A DNA stretch of 64,000 bases. Origin: Blastocatellia bacterium. Lineage in GTDB: Bacteria > Acidobacteriota > Blastocatellia > UBA7656 > JADIYM01. The stretch spans positions 124,001-188,000 of the forward strand of contig JADIYM010000005.1 of assembly GCA_016705245.1 (NCBI GenBank). Reading direction: 5' to 3'. The notes under the pieces are model-generated. The model was not told where the DNA came from. It searched no databases and was given only the letters and a program-made list of their open reading frames with translations. Each line of letters starts with the position of its first letter. Positions within the stretch are counted from its first letter, which is position 1. The position numbers and the translations under genes were made by a program. Below are positions 8,958-17,180 of the stretch, one piece after another.

Positions 8958-9670
8958 ATGAGCACGGAAACGCCGTCCTCGCGACGGGCAGTGGAGAAGC
9001 GGTACTACATCGCGGCGGCCGTCGGGTCGATCCTGATCGTGTTCGCGGGGTTCGCGCGGACGTACTACCTCAAGGGCTTTTCGACGCCCCTCCGATCCTC
9101 GAGCTCGTACACGTCCACGGCATCGTGATGTCGCTCTGGTTCGTGGTGTTTCTCGTACAGGTGGCGCTGGTTGCGTCGAGGCGTACGGACATCCACCGGA
9201 AAGTCGGCGTTGGCGGGACGGTGTTGGCGGCATTGATGGTGATCATCGGGGTGGCGACTGCAATCTCGGCCGCGCGGCGCGGAGTCTCGCCCGGGCCGCC
9301 GCCTCTGGTGTTTCTCATCGTGCCGCTCGGCGACCTGCTCGTGTTCTCGGTCCTCGTCGCGGCGGGCATCTCGCTTCGCAAAAAGTTGTCGACGCACAAG
9401 CGGCTGATGCTCATGGCATCGATGGGGATACTGACGCCGGCAATTGCGCGGCTTCCGTTCGAGTTCATCGCGACGGGCGGACCGCTGGTGTTCTTCGGGC
9501 TGACTGATCTCGTGATCCTCGCGGTGATTGCTATCGACACGGTGCGGAACCGGCGGCTGCACCCGGCATTCGGCTGGGGAGCGCTGCTCGTCATCGCGTC
9601 GCATCCGCTGCGGTTGATGCTTGCCGGGACGGACGTGTGGATGCGGTTCGCGGCGTGGCTGGTGGGGTAA
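8958..9670 (+). CDS. Membrane protein, function unknown, frameshifted as given
   Basis: Starts at ATG 8958 behind GGGGGAGG. As written the frame stops at 9128, but adding one base in the T run 9078-9081 joins RTYYLKGF to FDAPPILELVHVHGIVMSLW and continues through about five transmembrane segments to 9670, giving about 237 residues. Histidines in LVHVHGIV and ASHPLRLML lie at membrane ends. I do not know the family name. It sits between two other membrane-protein genes on the same strand. The indel in a short homopolymer suggests sequencing error. Confidence 0.75.
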
Positions 9671-9677
9671 TGTTCGA

Positions 9678-10268
9678 ATGAACCTCGTCAATCACCCGTG
9701 GAATATCGTGTTCGTCGCGGGATTCGTCGTGTACATGGCGATTCGCCAGGTCTACATGGCCCGCACGAAGGACACCGAGAAGTCGGTCAGCCGGATCGAC
9801 GGCATTGAGAAGATCCTGCTCGTCGTAGTGTTCGCCGGCTCGCTGCTGGTGCCGGTGCTCTACCTGCTGACTCAGCTGTTCGCATTCGCAGACTATGTGC
9901 AACCGGCGTATGCGCCGTGGTGCGGCGCGGCGGTGATGGTCCCGGCATTGTGGCTATTCTGGCGCTCGCACGCCGACCTGGGGCTGAACTGGTCGATGTC
10001 GCTCGAGATGCGGCGCGAGCACGAGCTGATTCGAACCGGAGTCTACCGGCGGATGCGCCACCCGATGTATGCGGCGATTTTCATGTTCGGGGTCGCGCAG
10101 GCGCTGCTGCTGCCGAACTGGGTTGCGGGGCTCTCGGCGCTCGTCTCGTTTGCGCCGATGTACATCGTGCGGACACCGCGCGAGGAGCGGTTGATGATCG
10201 AGGCGTTCGGGGAGGAGTACGAGGCGTACATGCGTGAGACGTGGAGGGTGTTCCCGAAGCTCGGGTAA
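9678..10268 (+). CDS. Isoprenylcysteine carboxyl methyltransferase-like membrane protein
   Basis: 196 residues, four or five helices. The C-terminal half carries the ICMT/PEMT-family pattern: HELIRTGVYRRMRHPMYAA, then REERLMIEAFGEEYEAYMRET. In this family these form the SAM-binding cavity. Bacterial members are mostly uncharacterised, and the methylated substrate is unknown. It begins 7 nt after the preceding membrane protein, so the two are probably one unit. Confidence 0.85.
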   Translation: MNLVNHPWNIVFVAGFVVYMAIRQVYMARTKDTEKSVSRIDGIEKILLVVVFAGSLLVPVLYLLTQLFAFADYVQPAYAPWCGAAVMVPALWLFWRSHADLGLNWSMSLEMRREHELIRTGVYRRMRHPMYAAIFMFGVAQALLLPNWVAGLSALVSFAPMYIVRTPREERLMIEAFGEEYEAYMRETWRVFPKLG

Positions 10269-10277
10269 CCGTTCAGA

Positions 10278-10353
10278 CTTTGCGCCTTTGCGCCTTTGCG
10301 TGAACTTCGTCGGGACGTGAAAACCATTCACGCAAAGGCGCAAAGGCGCAAAG
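10278..10353. repeat. Family A hairpin repeat (copy A2), possible bidirectional terminator
   Basis: Perfect 27-nt arms (10278-10304 and 10327-10353) separated by 22 nt, made of three CTTTGCGC units. It starts 9 nt after the stop of the methyltransferase-like gene and lies between convergent genes, where a symmetrical hairpin would serve both. No U-tract follows. Confidence 0.88.
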
Positions 10354-10409
10354 CTCGTCGTCATGCGTGCCTTTGACGATCTCGCGGCACTCCGGTGGCG
10401 GCCGGCGCC

Positions 10410-12020
10410 TCATCCCCTCAGCTTCCGGATATTCATGGCGCGCAACCTCGACGCCAGGGTCGTCGGTTTGATACCGAGGAGCTCCGCGGCGCCACCCGGT
10501 CCGTAGATCCGCCAATCGGCCGCTGCGAGCGCCGCCATGACGTTCTCGCGCTCGCGGCGGTCCCATTCGGCCTGATTCACGAATGGCGCGAGATCAACGG
10601 TGGACGGAGTGGAGCCGCTGTTTGGCGCCGCCACATCTGCGCTCGGCAAAATCTGGTCGAGCCCGAGCGGCCGTGATCCTCCCCTCGAAAGAATGATTGC
10701 CCGCTCGATGACGTTCTGCAGCTCGCGGACATTCCCGGGCCAGTCGTATCGCTGCAGCCGCTCCATCTGCTGCGGACCAATCTGGAGGTCGCCCGATCGA
10801 CCCTTCCGGCGAGCACGGTCGATCATGTGGCGCACGAGCAGGGGAATGTCCTCTCGCCGCTCACGCAGGGGCGGAACCTCGAGCGGGAACACGCTCAGCC
10901 GGAAGTAGAGGTCCTGCCGGAACCTCCCGATTTCGACCTCGCGCCTCAGGTCGCGATTCGTGGCGGCCACGACTCGGACGTCGACTCGACGGGTGCGGTC
11001 CTCGCCAACGCGCTCGAACGAGCCCTCCTGCAGGACGCGCAGAAGCTTGCCCTGCAACTCGAGTGGAATCTCGCTGACCTCGTCGAGGAAAAGCGTTCCG
11101 CCGTCGGCTAGTTCGAACCGGCCCACGCGATCACGATGTGCGCCGGTGAAGGCGCCGCGCACGTGGCCGAAAAACTCGCTCTCGAACAGGTCCCGAGGGA
11201 TCGCCGCGCAGTTCACCTTCACCATCGCTGCTCGGGCTCGCTCACTGCGTTCGTGGATTGCGCAGCTGATGAGCTCCTTTCCGGTGCCCGACTCGCCGAG
11301 GATCAACACGCTCGCGTCGGTCGGAGCCACAAGTGCGATCTGTTCGAGCAGCTTCAGGAGCGAAGGGCTCTGGCCGACGATGTCGCTGAACGCGCGCTCG
11401 TCGCGGACTTCTTCTCGCAGGTATTCGTTCTCGAGCCTGAGCTGATCGCGAAGTCGCTCGATTTCGGTGAAAGCGCGACTGTTCGCGATGGCGACGGCCG
11501 CGTGGTCGGCGAGAATCCTGAGCCAAGAGAACTCGGCCTCGTCGAGCGACTGGCGGCTGAAGACTCCGAGAACGCCGAGGATCTCGTTGTGAAAAACGAG
11601 AGGCTGACCGGCGAATGCTCGAATGCCCTCGCGCTCGGCCCACTTCGGTCGCGCGATCCACGCCTGGTCGACGGCGATGTCTCGAAGGAGCAGCGGATCG
11701 CCCGTCGCCCCGATGCTTCCGATCTTGAGCACGCCGAGCGGAAAGCGGCGAAAATCGCCGTCGACCCGCGTCCAGTCTTCCACTTCGGGCTTCGATGGAT
11801 TGCCTCCGCTCGCCTTCAGGTGCAGGCATTCGGTCTGATCCGGACACTGCAGGCGCATCGGGCACCGGTCGCAGATGTCACCGGGACACCGAAGCCAGAT
11901 CCTGGCGAGCGCAACTCCGGGCGAGGCCACGAGTCCGGTGACAATCCGGTCGAGGACCGCCTGAACCGTTCGCTCCTGCGCGACCTGCAGTGCAAGTGAC
12001 TGGAGACTCTCGAGCTGCAC
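10410..12020 (-). CDS. Sigma-54-dependent activator with Cys-rich GAF sensor domain
   Basis: 536 residues. Residues 1-180 form a GAF-like sensor with five closely spaced cysteines (C45, C50, C53, C59, C65: CPGDICDRCPMRLQC then CLHL), a likely metal, Fe-S or redox site. The AAA+ domain follows, with GESGTGKE (Walker A), GAFTGA (sigma-54 contact loop), GGTLFLDEVSE (Walker B) and PWPGNVREL. A C-terminal Fis-type helix-turn-helix ends ELLGIKPTTLASRLRAMNIRK. It is divergent from the DsrE-like gene; two inverted repeats and a -24/-12 promoter lie between them, so that gene is its likely target. The signal (redox, NO, sulfur species) is not determinable. Confidence 0.9.
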   Translation of the reverse strand: MQLESLQSLALQVAQERTVQAVLDRIVTGLVASPGVALARIWLRCPGDICDRCPMRLQCPDQTECLHLKASGGNPSKPEVEDWTRVDGDFRRFPLGVLKIGSIGATGDPLLLRDIAVDQAWIARPKWAEREGIRAFAGQPLVFHNEILGVLGVFSRQSLDEAEFSWLRILADHAAVAIANSRAFTEIERLRDQLRLENEYLREEVRDERAFSDIVGQSPSLLKLLEQIALVAPTDASVLILGESGTGKELISCAIHERSERARAAMVKVNCAAIPRDLFESEFFGHVRGAFTGAHRDRVGRFELADGGTLFLDEVSEIPLELQGKLLRVLQEGSFERVGEDRTRRVDVRVVAATNRDLRREVEIGRFRQDLYFRLSVFPLEVPPLRERREDIPLLVRHMIDRARRKGRSGDLQIGPQQMERLQRYDWPGNVRELQNVIERAIILSRGGSRPLGLDQILPSADVAAPNSGSTPSTVDLAPFVNQAEWDRRERENVMAALAAADWRIYGPGGAAELLGIKPTTLASRLRAMNIRKLRG

Positions 12021-12033
12021 GACCGCCAGCCTA

Positions 12034-12086
12034 CACGAAATCTCGTGGCGTGATCACGGGAAGGCAACGAACAACGATATGTCGTT
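12034..12086. promoter_or_regulatory. Paired upstream activator sites (predicted)
   Basis: Two inverted repeats share the pattern ACGA-N4-TCGT: CACGAAATCTCGTG at 12034-12047 and AACGATATGTCGTT at 12073-12086. Their centres are 39 nt apart. The nearer one is about 100 nt upstream of the expected start of the sigma-54 promoter at 12155, a normal distance for an enhancer-type activator. They lie directly upstream of the activator gene and could also mediate autoregulation. Confidence 0.6.
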
Positions 12087-12154
12087 ACATGCCCACGACG
12101 AGACAAAGTCACCTAAGCCATTTCATATCAGCAGGTTCGGACTCCTAGAGCTCG

Positions 12155-12170
12155 TGGCACGCGTGCTGCA
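12155..12170 (+). promoter_or_regulatory. Sigma-54 (-24/-12) promoter for the DsrE-like gene
   Basis: TGGCACGCGTGCTGCA matches the consensus TGGCACG-N4-TTGCW with exact GG-to-GC spacing; only one of the TT pair differs. Transcription would start near 12181, leaving a leader of about 48 nt that ends in AAGGAG before the ATG at 12229. Confidence 0.72.
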
Positions 12171-12228
12171 CCAAAGGCCACCAGCGAATGTCGGAAGGAT
12201 CCGGAGCGAACAAGGAGAACGAGATCCA

Positions 12229-12603
12229 ATGAAGGCAGCAGTCATCATAATGTCCGATCCGAAGTCGGAATCGGAGGAGTCACTCGGTCGGCTGTTCAAT
12301 GCGCTGGCGGCGGCGTACGACTTCAAGAACCGCGGAGACGAGGTCACGATCCTCTTTCAGGGCGCGGGCACGCGTTGGGCCGGAGAGCTGGCGAACAGGG
12401 ACCATCCGGCGTACGAGCTGTTTACTGCCGTGAGGGACAAGGTCGCGGGGGTGTCGTGCGGATGCGCGGACGTCTTCGGCGCAGCGGAAGGCGCGAGCGC
12501 CTGTGGCCTGCAGCTGATCGCGGAAAATCCGGTGCCGAACACGAGCGGACTTCCGAGCCTCGCCCGGCTCTCGTCGGAGGGGTTTGCCATTCTGACCTTC
12601 TGA
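12229..12603 (+). CDS. DsrE/YchN-like small protein
   Basis: 124 residues starting MKAAVIIMSDPKSES, with a Rossmann-like alternation of strands and helices and a candidate cysteine site in VSCGCADVFGAAEGA. DsrE-family proteins move sulfur or act as small redox partners; many short soluble members remain uncharacterised. AAGGAG lies 11 nt upstream. It is the first gene after a sigma-54 promoter and is followed by a flavin-binding-fold gene, suggesting an inducible redox or sulfur response. The exact role is unknown. Confidence 0.78.
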   Translation: MKAAVIIMSDPKSESEESLGRLFNALAAAYDFKNRGDEVTILFQGAGTRWAGELANRDHPAYELFTAVRDKVAGVSCGCADVFGAAEGASACGLQLIAENPVPNTSGLPSLARLSSEGFAILTF

Positions 12604-12670
12604 CGGCCAGAGTCGCTCCGACGATTGCCGAAGCGCAGGATCGGCAGTCATCGATGAGTCAACTTCGTTT

Positions 12671-12710
12671 ACGGTGAGGGGGTAGTGAGACTCGCGGAAA
12701 CCCTCACCGT
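12671..12710. terminator. Hairpin between the DsrE-like and PPOX-like genes
   Basis: Perfect 10-nt arms ACGGTGAGGG (12671-12680) and CCCTCACCGT (12701-12710) with a 20-nt loop, 24 nt before the next ATG. No U-tract follows, so it is more likely a processing or attenuation structure than a full terminator. Confidence 0.5.
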
Positions 12711-12734
12711 GCGAACCGCGGGAAGGACGGAACA

Positions 12735-13337
12735 ATGGCCAGGAACTTCGCGGAGATTGCATTCACCGACGCCGTGAAGGCACAGCAGGAAAAGCACGGC
12801 TCGCGTCGCTCGTACGCGCGGATGGAGGCCGTGCAACAAGGCACGGACATTGGCTTCGCCGAGGCCGAGTTCATTGCCGAACGCGACGGATTCTATCTGG
12901 CGACTGTCGGAGCGAACGGCTACCCGTACGTTCAGTTCCGGGGCGGCCCCGCGGGATTCCTCAAGGTGCTCGACCACGCGACGCTCGGTTATGCGGATTT
13001 CCGCGGAAACCTTCAATACGTCAGCGTCGGAAACCTGACGGGCAACGACCGGGCGGCGCTCATTCTCATGGACTATGCGAACCGCCGACGACTGAAGATC
13101 TATGCGCGCATCGAGGTGGTCGACGCCGGCGAGAATCCGGAGTTGATCGCGCGGCTCGAGGATCCGGAGTATCCGGGGAAGATTGAAAGAGCGATGGTGC
13201 TGCATGTCGAAGCCTTCGACTGGAACTGCCCGCAGCACATCACGCCGCGCTACACGGTCGAGGAGATCCGGGAGATGAACGCTCCGCTGGTCGAACACAT
13301 CGCGAAGCTGGAGGCCGAGCTCGAGCGGTTGCGGTGA
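12735..13337 (+). CDS. Pyridoxamine 5'-phosphate oxidase-fold (flavin-binding) protein
   Basis: 200 residues. The split-barrel core is recognisable in FYLATVGANGYPYVQFRGG, LGYADFRGNLQYVSVGN and RAALILMDYANRRRLKIYARIEVV, where family members bind FMN or F420. The C-terminal helix (LVEHIAKLEAELERL) is a short coiled coil. It is not the vitamin B6 enzyme itself; this branch usually acts on other small molecules. It lies 131 nt after the DsrE-like gene and probably belongs to the same sigma-54-controlled unit. Confidence 0.82.
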   Translation: MARNFAEIAFTDAVKAQQEKHGSRRSYARMEAVQQGTDIGFAEAEFIAERDGFYLATVGANGYPYVQFRGGPAGFLKVLDHATLGYADFRGNLQYVSVGNLTGNDRAALILMDYANRRRLKIYARIEVVDAGENPELIARLEDPEYPGKIERAMVLHVEAFDWNCPQHITPRYTVEEIREMNAPLVEHIAKLEAELERLR

Positions 13338-13358
13338 AAACCGGCTGGTCCATTCATG

Positions 13359-13434
13359 CTTTGCGCCTTTGCGCCTTGGCGCGCACTTCTTCGACTGCTT
13401 GAAGAGGTTCGCGCAAAGGCGCAGAGGCGCAGAG
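13359..13434. repeat. Family A hairpin repeat (copy A3)
   Basis: CTTTGCGCC/CTTTGCGCC units pair with GCGCAAAGGCGCAGAGG, with several mismatches. It starts 21 nt after the PPOX-like stop and lies between convergent genes. Confidence 0.8.
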
Positions 13435-13442
13435 GTCGCAGA

Positions 13443-14177
13443 TCAGAAGTTCAGTTTCCGCATCACGAACTTCGGCAACGAACAGATCGCCAGCATCACG
13501 AACCGCCAGATCCCGGGTACGTACGCCACGCCCGTCCCGCGGTCGATCGCGCGCACGATCGCCGGCGCAATCGCCTCCGGCACCGTCGCGAAAGGCGGCA
13601 CCGGCAGTCCTTCCGTCATCCCCGTCTTGATGAACCCGGGCTTTATGAGCACCGTCTTCAATCCGGCATCGCGATACTTCAGGTCGAGCCCCTCGAGGTA
13701 AAACGACAACCCGGCTTTCGCCGCGCCGTAGAGGTAGGCGGTCTTGCGCGGACGGTCGCCCGACACCGAGCTCAATACGCAGAGCGTTCCGCCGCCGGCC
13801 TCGATAAGCCGCACCGCCGATGCCTCGCAGACGTGCACCGTGTTCGTGAAGTCGGCCGTCAGCACCCGATCCCGCATATCGGCATCCGCCTCGAGCGCGT
13901 CCTGCGTACCGAAGAGCCCGGCAGTCACGACGACCGCATCCACCTTGCCGAGCGCTTCCCACGCCGACGCGAGCGCCGGTTCGATCGTCGCCCGGTCGAG
14001 CAGGTCGCACGGGATCGTCGCCGGCACGCTGCCGCCGAGCGCTTCGAGGTCGGCCGCGCTTCGCTTCAGATCCTCGACGTCGCGGCCGATCAGTGCTATC
14101 CGATCGCCGCGTTCGGCCAGCTTGCGCGCGACGGCCCGACCGATGCCCTTCGTCGCTCCGAGAAACACCACGTTCAT
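13443..14177 (-). CDS. Short-chain dehydrogenase, DprE2-like
   Basis: 244 residues. The NAD(P)-binding motif is GATKGIGRAVARKLAERG, and the catalytic Ser and YxxxK are in LSSVSGDRPRKTAYLYGAAKAG. The start overlaps the DprE1-like stop by ATGA (14174-14177), so the two are translationally coupled. In mycobacteria DprE1 and DprE2 together epimerise decaprenylphospho-ribose to decaprenylphospho-arabinose. The pairing and order here support the same chemistry, but an SDR alone is not diagnostic. Confidence 0.8.
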   Translation of the reverse strand: MNVVFLGATKGIGRAVARKLAERGDRIALIGRDVEDLKRSAADLEALGGSVPATIPCDLLDRATIEPALASAWEALGKVDAVVVTAGLFGTQDALEADADMRDRVLTADFTNTVHVCEASAVRLIEAGGGTLCVLSSVSGDRPRKTAYLYGAAKAGLSFYLEGLDLKYRDAGLKTVLIKPGFIKTGMTEGLPVPPFATVPEAIAPAIVRAIDRGTGVAYVPGIWRFVMLAICSLPKFVMRKLNF

Positions 14178-15544
14178 TCGTTGTCTCCAAGCAGGCGCAC
14201 GGACTGCGCGCTGCGGATTTTTCGATCGGGATCCCACCGCCGGCGCACGTCGTCGAACGCGGCAAGCCGCGGCTCCATCGCCCGGAAGTGCTCGCGGCTC
14301 GTAAAGGCATCCTTCGTCAGGTACACGCGGCCTCCCTCGGCCGCCACGACGTCGTTGAGCCGAGCGACGAGACCTGGCGTCACATCGGTCACGGGCAGGT
14401 CGATCGCAAACGTGATCCCCGGCTTCGGGAACGAAAGCACGCCCGGCCCCTCGGGGCCGAAATCCTTCACCACGACGAGACACGGCAGGCCGCCGGTCTC
14501 GCGCACGAGACGGGCGAACTTTGCTGCCGCAGCCACGCCTGACTCCTTCGGAATGACGCACTGGTACTGCGTGAAGCCCCTCGACCCGTACGCACGGTTC
14601 CAGTCCAGAATTGCGTCTAGCGGATAGAAGAACGACTGCGGGTGGGCGATGCCGGTGCGCGTTCGCCGTCCGTGTTTCGCCAGATAGAGCGCGTTGAACA
14701 TCCGCATTGAAAGCGGATTGATCGCCCAGCCAGGCATGTCGAATGGAATCGCCACCGCGCCTGGCCAGGTGAATTTCGTCGTCGGCGCTTCGCCGGGCTC
14801 GGCCCAACGGCCCTTCACGAGAATTCCGCGCCCGCTCGGATGCAGCAGGTCAGCCCACGCAACTGTGTAGGGCCAGGAACGGCCGGCGTCGACGAGCCGT
14901 TCCGCGAGAGTCTCGAAGTCCGGCGCCGTTTCCGACTCGCTCCAGATCCACGGCGAGTTGACGCGCTTGAGCCGCACCTCCACTTCTAGTATGTGCCCGG
15001 TCAGCCCCATCCCGCCGACGGTTGCGTCGAACAGCTCGCGTTCGACGTCCGGTCCGGTTTCGACGATGTCGCCGCTGCCGGCGCGCAGCAGCAGGCGCGA
15101 GACGTGCCGGCCGAATGTGCCGGCTTCGTGGTGATTTTTGCCGTGGACGTCCGATGCGACCATCCCGCCAAGCGTCACGAACTGCGTTCCCGGCGATACC
15201 GGCGTGAACCAGCCGCGGTCGAGCAACGCCCGGTTGAGGGCGAAGAGCGAAAGTCCAGCCTCAGCCCGAAGGACGCCGGTCTCGGGGTCGAAGGCGAGAA
15301 TTCTGTCCGCGAGCCGCGTCGACGCGATCGTCCCGCCCCCCTTTGCGGGCAACGACGAATCGCCGTACGAGCGTCCGAGGCCGCGCGTGAGCGACACGTC
15401 GCGCGTCAGGCGCTCGAGGTCTTCGCCGATCCGCTCGAGGCCCTCGACGACCGGGCTGCGGCCCCACCCCGAGAGTCGCGTCGCTGCCGACGTCGCAGTC
15501 GCGTTGCGCGTCACGGGAAGGACCGGTGTGGCCACGGAACGCAT
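14174..15544 (-). CDS. FAD-dependent oxidoreductase, DprE1-like
   Basis: 456 residues. The FAD-binding (p-cresol methylhydroxylase/GLO-type) domain shows LTRGLGRSYGDSS and TLGGMVASDVHGKNHHEAG. The C-terminal half contains YGSRGFTQYQCVIP, a hallmark of decaprenylphospho-beta-D-ribofuranose 2-oxidase. In the segment aligned from memory with mycobacterial NICVDFPI, this protein reads TFAIDLPV, so the cysteine targeted by benzothiazinones appears to be Ala. The family's product is an arabinofuranose donor, unexpected outside Actinobacteria. The DinB-like gene ends 11 nt upstream. Confidence 0.84.
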   Translation of the reverse strand: MRSVATPVLPVTRNATATSAATRLSGWGRSPVVEGLERIGEDLERLTRDVSLTRGLGRSYGDSSLPAKGGGTIASTRLADRILAFDPETGVLRAEAGLSLFALNRALLDRGWFTPVSPGTQFVTLGGMVASDVHGKNHHEAGTFGRHVSRLLLRAGSGDIVETGPDVERELFDATVGGMGLTGHILEVEVRLKRVNSPWIWSESETAPDFETLAERLVDAGRSWPYTVAWADLLHPSGRGILVKGRWAEPGEAPTTKFTWPGAVAIPFDMPGWAINPLSMRMFNALYLAKHGRRTRTGIAHPQSFFYPLDAILDWNRAYGSRGFTQYQCVIPKESGVAAAAKFARLVRETGGLPCLVVVKDFGPEGPGVLSFPKPGITFAIDLPVTDVTPGLVARLNDVVAAEGGRVYLTKDAFTSREHFRAMEPRLAAFDDVRRRWDPDRKIRSAQSVRLLGDNE

Positions 15545-15555
15545 TCGCGTGCGCG

Positions 15556-16026
15556 TCAGGCCGGTTGCGGCCCGGCCTCGCGCTCGAACGCGATGTAGTC
15601 GAGGGTGAGCGGTTCGCCGCCTTCCGCGCGCACCGCCGAGAGTACCTGTCCGCGGTGATGCACGCCGTGCGTGTACAGATGGGTGAGGATGTCGCGCAGC
15701 GGCGTGTCGAACGGCTCGCCCTTGAGGTTGCTGTAGTGGATCGTGCCGGATAGATGTCCCTCGGAAACACCCTCCAGGAACGCCTTGAACCGGGCGTGCG
15801 TCTCGTCCGCGTAGGCTTCGCACTCGTCGAGCGGCATGGTCGCCCATTCGCCCTCGGGATTCGGCAGCCCCAGAATCCGGTGCAGCCAGAAACGCTCGGC
15901 GATGAGCAGGTGCGAAAGCGGATCGAGCGCCTTGGACCCTGCGACGGGCACGGTGCGGATCGACGCGATTGCCCGCAAATTCGCCCAGGCGTTGTAGTTC
16001 AGGAAATGCTCGAGTTGCGCGATCAT
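15556..16026 (-). CDS. DinB-like four-helix protein
   Basis: 156 residues from ATG 16026 (GAGG 4 nt upstream); an ATG at 16044 would add six residues. Conserved histidines are in LDPLSHLLIAERFWLHRI and THLYTHGVHHRGQV, spaced as in the DinB/YfiT metal-binding family (usually three His). Members include thiol-S-transferases; no substrate can be named. It may be transcribed with the downstream DprE1/DprE2-like pair. Confidence 0.85.
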   Translation of the reverse strand: MIAQLEHFLNYNAWANLRAIASIRTVPVAGSKALDPLSHLLIAERFWLHRILGLPNPEGEWATMPLDECEAYADETHARFKAFLEGVSEGHLSGTIHYSNLKGEPFDTPLRDILTHLYTHGVHHRGQVLSAVRAEGGEPLTLDYIAFEREAGPQPA

Positions 16027-16029
16027 AGG

Positions 16030-16101
16030 CCTCGGATCTGCCACAGATTCAGGCAGATAGACACAGACCAGCGTTCATCTGTGGTCATCTGTGGACAAGT
16101 C
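16030..16101. repeat. Inverted-repeat element E (ATCTGTGG type)
   Basis: CCACAGATTCAGGCAGAT on the left pairs loosely with ATCTGTGGTCATCTGTGG on the right. The right arm contains the stop codon and last residues of purM. A related copy is at about 58640-58706. Confidence 0.55.
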
Positions 16102-17137
16102 TGGTCTCGCCCGATCCCTCGACGATGCGGCCGATGCGCCAGTGGGGCTCGTTGAGCGAATCGAGGTGGGCTTCGATGGCCGCGGCGGGGGCGCCGTCCC
16201 CTGCAACGACGACCATTCCGACGCCCATGTTGAGCGCGCGATAGGCCTCGGCGTCTTCCAGGTGTCCGAGCTCGACCAGCATTCGGAACAGCGGAGGAGC
16301 ACTCCACGAATCCAGGTCGACCTCGAACGAGCACCCGTCAGGCAGGATGCGGGGCACGTTGTCGACGAGCCCTCCGCCGGTGATGTGCGCGAGCCCCTTG
16401 ATGTGACCCGTCTCGAGCAATCCATCGAGCGCCTGCAAGTAGCTCTTGTGCGGCGCGAGCAGCGCTTCCCCGACCGAAATGCCGCCGAGTTGCTCCGGCC
16501 GCGAGTCCGGCGTGAAGCCGCCGACTTCGAAGAAGAGCTTTCGCGCAAGGCTGTATCCGTTCGTGTGCAGTCCCACCGAAGGAAGCGCGATCGCGACGTC
16601 ACCCGGAGCGATTCCCGCGCCCGTGATGACGTGCTGGCGGTCGACGACGCCGACGATGAATCCGGCAATGTCGTATTCGCCCGCCGCGTAAAATCCAGGC
16701 ATTTCGGCTGTCTCGCCGCCGATGAGCGCGCAGCCGTTCGTGCGGCAACCTCGCGCGACGCCTTCGACGACCGACACCACGACGTCCGGATCGAGGCCGC
16801 CCGTTGCGAAATAGTCCATGAAGAAAAGCGGCCTCGCGCCCTGCACGAGGATGTCGTCGACGCAGTGGTTGACGAGGTCTTCGCCGACCGTGTTGTGAAC
16901 CCCGGTCATGAAGGCCAGACGCAGTTTCGTGCCGACGCCGTCGGCCGACGAGACGAGCACTGGCTCTTTCATCCCTCCGAAGTCCGCGCGGAAGAGAGCG
17001 CCGAAGCTGCCGATCTCCGTCAGCACGTTCGGCGTGAACGTGGCCTTCGCGAGTCCCGTGATGCGCTTTACGGCGCTTGTCGCGGCGTCGATGTCGACGC
17101 CAGCGTCCTTGTAGGTGATCTGTTTCGGGTCGTTCAT
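16085..17137 (-). CDS. purM: Phosphoribosylformylglycinamidine cyclo-ligase
   Basis: 350 residues, normal PurM length. It makes aminoimidazole ribotide from FGAM and ATP in purine synthesis. Diagnostic segments are YKDAGVDIDA, SSADGVGTKLRLA, GGETAEMPGFY, PSVGLHTNGYSLARKL and AHITGGGLVDNVPR. It follows purF on the same strand after a 43-nt gap, forming a purF-purM unit. The last few codons lie in a repeat arm. Confidence 0.97.
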   Translation of the reverse strand: MNDPKQITYKDAGVDIDAATSAVKRITGLAKATFTPNVLTEIGSFGALFRADFGGMKEPVLVSSADGVGTKLRLAFMTGVHNTVGEDLVNHCVDDILVQGARPLFFMDYFATGGLDPDVVVSVVEGVARGCRTNGCALIGGETAEMPGFYAAGEYDIAGFIVGVVDRQHVITGAGIAPGDVAIALPSVGLHTNGYSLARKLFFEVGGFTPDSRPEQLGGISVGEALLAPHKSYLQALDGLLETGHIKGLAHITGGGLVDNVPRILPDGCSFEVDLDSWSAPPLFRMLVELGHLEDAEAYRALNMGVGMVVVAGDGAPAAAIEAHLDSLNEPHWRIGRIVEGSGETRLVHR

Positions 17138-17180
17138 CGAGTGTCGGTGAGGGAGTGATTGGTCGAGCGAGCAGGCGTCA

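Noticed and set aside
10278..10353. CRISPR-like array from the tandem GCGCCTTTGCGCC units
   Set aside because: Units are 8 nt without spacers and form a single inverted stem; no cas genes are present.
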